From contig VXAA01004388.1 in the NCBI GenBank assembly GCA_013399115.1, forward strand, positions 1,697 through 65,696: a stretch of DNA of 64,000 nt, given 5' to 3'. The stretch comes from Anseranas semipalmata (lineage: Eukaryota; Chordata; Aves; Anseriformes; Anseranatidae). Both the position numbers and the translations under genes were made by a program. The notes beneath the pieces were generated by a model that had not been told where the DNA came from, did not search any database, and saw only the letters and a list, made by a program, of their open reading frames with translations. Positions 58,931-64,000 of the stretch are shown in pieces (the first letter of the stretch is position 1; each line of letters opens with the position of its first letter).

Positions 58931-61741
58931 AACTCATCTTTCATGCTAAACCTCACAACTTAACTACTGCAAATTCTTAGAGGTGTTGAATATTACCTGG
59001 CAATGGTGGGCTTCTGACTGCTCTGGGGCTGCTAGTTAACATAGTTAAGGGATATTACACAAAACCTTAGGTGGAGTTTAACAGACTACGAGACACCCAC
59101 AGCACATGTTACTGGCTGTTAATAAAGTTAAATTTTTCAAACTAATAGTTATTAAATAGTGAGAAGAATGGAAAAAAAAAGTATTTTTTGCTAGTAGCCA
59201 CTTCACACAAACATCCAAACTTCAATGTTATACCTATGAACATAATATTTATGGATAGCTTGGGCACACTGACAGTTTTCATTTCTTTGTAGTTGAGGTG
59301 TCAAAGCAGATGAGCAGACACAGATAGATAATGGACACAAAAAGAGGAGATAACAGCATAGAAAGAATTAAAATTAGCATTGTTCCTGAGACTGACTGCA
59401 GACAGCTACAGACCCTTCACCTTGATGTTAGCTAGCCTGTTCGTTAAGTTGAAAGGTACTGGTGCAGCATTTGTCAGTTGACTTTGATTGTTTATGTTAA
59501 TGGTGTTAGAAGCTTTTCCTTCAAATACTGATGGTGCCTGGGTTGGTCACCATTCACTTAATGACTCTATCATAGCAAAAAACAAGACGAACACAAATGA
59601 ATCACTGAGCACTCTGCTGACAGCCAGACTGGAGCAGGGGGTGGAGGGAACTTTAGAATAACTGACTACATTTAACTCAACTTCCTCATCTTTGAGGCAT
59701 GCCACCAAATTTCCCCACACTTTTACCAGTTTCCACCAAAGAAATTAGTTTTAAATCAATGCTGGGAAAACAAATAACAAAACAAAGAAGCCACACATGG
59801 TTACTGAATCTTGCATTGACTGAGTCTGAAGGTGTTATGAAGGTATGCACACTTCTGATCAAGTGTAAACATTTTTATCAGGATACTGGTACTCTGAAAG
59901 TGACAGTGCCACCCTCACAACACAGCTGTGATGTTCATCAACTCTTTATCCCACATCCTAAAATGCTTCTTATTCACAACAGCCTCATAGGTGTGCAAAG
60001 AAGTTTGGAATAGGCCCAAAGAGTAGAACTTTAGTGCATCCACTTCCTTTCACTACAGGGGAATTTCAGGATACCTAACTGCTCTTGGGATAAATGCTTA
60101 TGTCAATGTCTACTCCAGTACTCAAAAAGCTAGCCAAACGATGTGTAATAGAACGGGACTTTTCCAGAAATTTGTTAGCTAATGGTCTTGAAAAAAGACT
60201 GCTGTAGTAAAATGAGAAAATGCTGAATCTTTTTTGACATCAAGAATACCAGACACTTTCCTAGCATCTACTGTCACCTGTTGCAGACAGATTTTATCTC
60301 AGGAATCCACCTGAGGAACAGTAAAAATAACCTCTCTTATTTTACATATACACTTACTTCCTTATCATCTCCAAAACAAACTGCTTACGTTATCCAAAGA
60401 TCAGAGGTGAAAACTGATTTCAGCCAGGTAAAGCTATGTCAAGTTGATTCCTGCTGCCCTTAGAAGGATATTTTCAAGGCATTTAAGAGCTTTGAATCCC
60501 TAGAGATGAAAAGCTTGTCTATGCTGTATTAGTTTTAGAATTATACTTCCCATTAAGAAAATGAACTGGAGACAACATCAGAGGTGCTGATGACAACCGC
60601 AGTGAAAGCCTGGCAAAACATGCTCTTTTAACAGCCCACTGATTATCACCAGGACTGATTTTCTTTTTTTGGGAAAAGTCAATAGCACATACAAGGACAT
60701 AGTGAAGTAGTTTGTTTCTTGCAGAAGGAACATAGGCAAGCTAATACAACTGCCAAGTTTTCACTGTGGTATTCTCAGTGGATCTTCAGTTTCTGATAGT
60801 GGATAAATACATCAACCCTACCGATGGAGTGTGATTACAGAATCACAGGATTGATGAATTGGCAAGGTTTCATGACTGTATTGTTAAGCACTAGACAAGT
60901 CTTGGTATTGAATTTGTCTGCCTTAGAAGGCATTGCAAGCTCAGAAGCTATAACATTTAGAATAAAAATTATGGATTTGATTCAGCAGATGCTGAGATTA
61001 TTGACAACTGAAGAGAGCAAGACATTCATGAAGATCAGAGGTAAACTTTGTCGTAATGGCTCTCTCTGAACCACCATGCAGGATACTCAGAATAACCAGA
61101 AATAAGAGTAGGAGGTTACACTTAGACTGTTCCAAGTCAGTCATGGCAGACTTCATGGATAGCCGTTATCAAAGGCAGAACGTGTCTAGGAAAGTTTCAA
61201 CAGGTTGCAACAGACAATCATCATCAGAGAGCTTTTAAGAAAAAGTTACTGGAGACTCATGAATTAACTAATGCACCTGTGAATTTAAATCAGTTCAAGC
61301 TAAGAAAGTAGAGCAGAGCATGAAAACATGTGAGATTCGGGCAACAGGAGTATTGAGCCCAAGATGAGCATAGTCTCAATTGGTGAATATGAACATTAAT
61401 GAATAGATCAGATTAATCTCTGAATAATATATCTTACAGAAAATGTAATGGAAGTTACAGCAAGTTCAGTGGATTTCACAGCTAATGCAACCCCGAGTTT
61501 ATTCCATTTTGACCATCATTTTTTTCCCAATAGCTAGAGCTCATGCATTAATCAGGCTTCAAGGTGAACAAGATGAGCTTGGAAGTTTAAACTAGGTTCA
61601 AGCTCATCTCTCTGAGGGAAAAAATTAGTTAGCATTTTATTTTCCTAGCAGCAACACAAAGGCTTTGCTATAGTATTGCAAATGAAAAAGCAAGGACTAT
61701 AGGGACAACTATATTTTATTCTCAGAAAACAGGAGAGTACT
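58931..61741. other. AT-rich DNA without recognisable genes
   Basis: Several short + frames (59699-60013, 60824-61069, 61056-61238) show no known domain and no supported splice structure. 61545-61601 shows short collinear matches to 58525-58800. No repeat family is recognised. Confidence 0.5.
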
Positions 61742-62000
61742 GGAATCATAGAATCACAGAATATCCCGAGTTGGAAGGGACCCACAAGGATCATTGAGTC
61801 CAACTCCTGGATCTGCACAGGACCACCCAAAAATCAGACCCTATGTCTGAGCGTTGTCCAAACACTTCTGGAACTCCAGCAGGCTCGGTGCCTTGACCAC
61901 TGCCCTGGGGAGCCTGTTCCAGTGCCCAACGACCCTCTTGGTGAAGAACCTTTTCCTAACACCCAGCCTGAACGTCCCCTGGCACAGCTTCATGCCATTG
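61742..62000 (-). mobile_element. CR1 LINE 3' end on minus strand
   Basis: On + it starts 'ggaatcatagaatcacagaa' and 'tatcccgagttggaaggg'. It continues through 'ccctatgtctgagcgttgtc', 'gccctggggagcctgttcca' and 'gtgaagaaccttttcctaac' to 'cagcttcatgccatt'. It is very similar over its length to 22975-23245 and belongs to the same subfamily, probably of similar age. It holds only the end of ORF2 and the 3' UTR. The frame at 61854-62036 on + is antisense to it. Confidence 0.93.
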
Positions 62001-64000
62001 TACTGGAGTAGAGAATCTATGTATAAGAAAGATTAGAAATGTCTTCGGTGAAACTAAACAAGCAGCATTAGATAGTCATGCTTAGTTCATTTACACGCAT
62101 GAGTTTTCAGGCTTTGGCACTGCATCAGTCAATAGCCCATGCTTCTTCATTAAAGGTAAGTCAACAGTTAAAGTGAGCCAGTATATCAGGTAAGCATTAG
62201 AGCACCAGTGATTGCCTAATGCTTGTTAATATAAGGCAGTTTATGTTATTATTGTAATATTTTATATTATCATTTTATGTCAAATATTTCTGACACAAAG
62301 TAGAGCACCAGCACATTTCTCAAAGTTGAAACAACAATCCAAAAATCCTAACCAAAAGTATTCAAAGAGGGAAACTGTGTCTGTAAAAAAAATTTACAGT
62401 AGTCTTTTACTATGAAAGTGTAACGGTGAAACAGAAGCTTTTCTTCTGATTCAGAATTAGATATGAAAAATTTCCACTAATCCACATAAAAGTTTTTTGG
62501 TCTTAAAATAGAGCAACTCAACACCATTATTAGCTGCTCAGATCAGACATACAAAGTCCTACAGGAGGAAGAGGTAACCAGAAATCTACAGAGCCATGGC
62601 TTGCACATCAGGTTACAGACTCCCAAATGCCTTCCTCATACCATAGATTTTACAGGCAACAACAAACTCTACAGCCTATTGTCAGAAGCCTACCTATTTT
62701 TCAGCCTAGTCTAATTCGTTTAAGTTTTTGATTGAAAGACATTTCATCACTGATTTGTAAGACAGTTGAGAACCACTTGGAAAACTTATCAGGGGAGAAG
62801 AAAACTTCTGAAGGAAAGAACAAAACTCTTCATTATGAGGAACATACATAAGAGAAGAGGAATAGCAAGTAGAGGGAGAAAAAAAAGACCTTCACTCCTG
62901 GAAAAGACCATACTAACATTAGACAAAAAGATATGGTAACAGCTCCAAAAATGAAAGCATTCGAAAGTGAATTAAAATCACATGGGGAAGTCAGGAAACT
63001 CTTCTCCTAGAGGAATTTGAACTCTGCTAACTGGTAAAGAAAGGGTGTTGTCTTTCCAAATATATTTTAAAAAAAAAAAGTTCTATCTATTAAAGTATTA
63101 GATAAGAACATAAATCATCATTAAACTCTAGAAAAAAAATTATCAATCCTGTGTATGTTAACTTGAAAATAAGGTTAAAAAAAGTTTATATATGTACAAA
63201 AAAACAACTCTAACACTAATTCAGAAAAGGAGTCTTAGAAACCTTCCAAACTGGAGAAAAGGTTTAAAGGTTGCTTAAGCAAGTGAAAGTACTTGCTGAA
63301 AATATAAACTTTTCTTTCATTCAGTGGAAGATTCTCTGTACAAAATTGAATTTTCTGTTTTAATTCCTCCCTGTAATACTTCCTAAACTTTTCAAAAAAC
63401 AACAACAACAAAAAACAAATAATTTAAAAAATGAGGATTTCCTTTACTTTTCTTCTCCTATATGCGATATATATGTGCCAGTTTCTGATTTTTTTCGGAA
63501 CTTAGTGTAATAGCTTTAGCAGCACTAGTTATTATACTAAACAACTCTGATTGCTTATGAATATTTTTCTGTTATTTACTGGTTTCTTTTTCAGTGTTCT
63601 TCAGGAAGAATTTAGAAAGAATGCCTGCCAGTGTAAAAGCCATTATTACTTCACACGGAAAACAAACTTTCCCCAATGTACAAGACGACAGCTGCTGCTG
63701 AACTGTGACACATGCTACTAATGATCTTAGAACAGTTACGACTAATCTGTGCGCACTCAGGGAGAATCTGGAACCATGCAGGAAAACCCGCTTCCAAATA
63801 TTCTCAGGCTCCTAAAGGTTCCTTTTGGAAGGGATATGGACACAATAATAGATGCTTCCAGGAAAAAGCTGTGTCACAGCCTGCTGACAGGAAAGGAAAG
63901 CTAATCTGCTACCAGAATTTCTACCTAGGCAACTTCTCAAATGCATGTAGCCTTGAGATGTTAGTGATTATTTTGATTTTCTGTCTTTTTGTCTGAAAGT
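62001..64000. other. AT-rich DNA without recognisable genes
   Basis: Nothing is recognised. It includes an A-tract near 63069-63079, a short CAA repeat at about 63400-63412, and a 94-codon frame at 63712-63996 without known features. Confidence 0.55.

Overview
This window is vertebrate nuclear DNA, almost certainly from a bird. The evidence is the repeat content. There are many CR1 LINE copies, most with 3' ends intact or nearly so. Several carry the CR1 terminal octamer array (ATTCTATG). There are also solo LTRs of a type I recognise from avian ERVL-like endogenous retroviruses. The background is AT-rich, with scattered homopolymers and short microsatellites. I see no operons, no CRISPR array, no tRNA or rRNA gene, and no host protein-coding gene or exon that I can recognise. 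The window is therefore intergenic or inside a very long intron, and sequence alone does not separate these.

Layout. 1-270: 3' part of an ERVL-like LTR cut by the window edge. 915-1653: 5'-truncated CR1 on +, with an open C-terminal ORF2 segment and five and a half terminal octamers. 1736-4300: old CR1 on -, interrupted by a younger CR1 on - (2601-3293). 4301-11939: AT-rich, no gene seen. 11940-12194: old CR1 RT-region fragment, abutted by a solo LTR (12199-12724). 12725-22974: no gene seen. 22975-23300: CR1 3' end on -, followed by a GC-rich block and a polypurine tract. 23301-32864: no gene seen. 32865-33021: short CR1 3' end on +. 33921-36722: the longest CR1, covering endonuclease to 3' end and containing a 251-bp exact duplication around a single N. 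36723-47317: no gene seen, but two GC-richer blocks (41640-41985, 45660-46090). 47318-47412: N gap, followed directly by an internally deleted LTR (47413-47653). 52466-54265 and 54556-55889: two CR1 copies on +, the second with a single-N gap that hides about 219 bp. 58842-58930 and 61742-62000: CR1 3' ends on -. The rest is AT-rich sequence without recognisable genes.

The genes present are all remnants of CR1 ORF2 (endonuclease plus reverse transcriptase). All are truncated, and nearly all are broken by stops or frameshifts, so none can be active. At least four 3'-end types are present, so the copies come from several waves of CR1 activity. The strongest observations are about genome history and assembly: the nested CR1, the exact duplication at an N, the collapsed gap, and the decayed LTRs. 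I found no convincing undescribed biological system. The GC-rich blocks are the best unexplained sequence.
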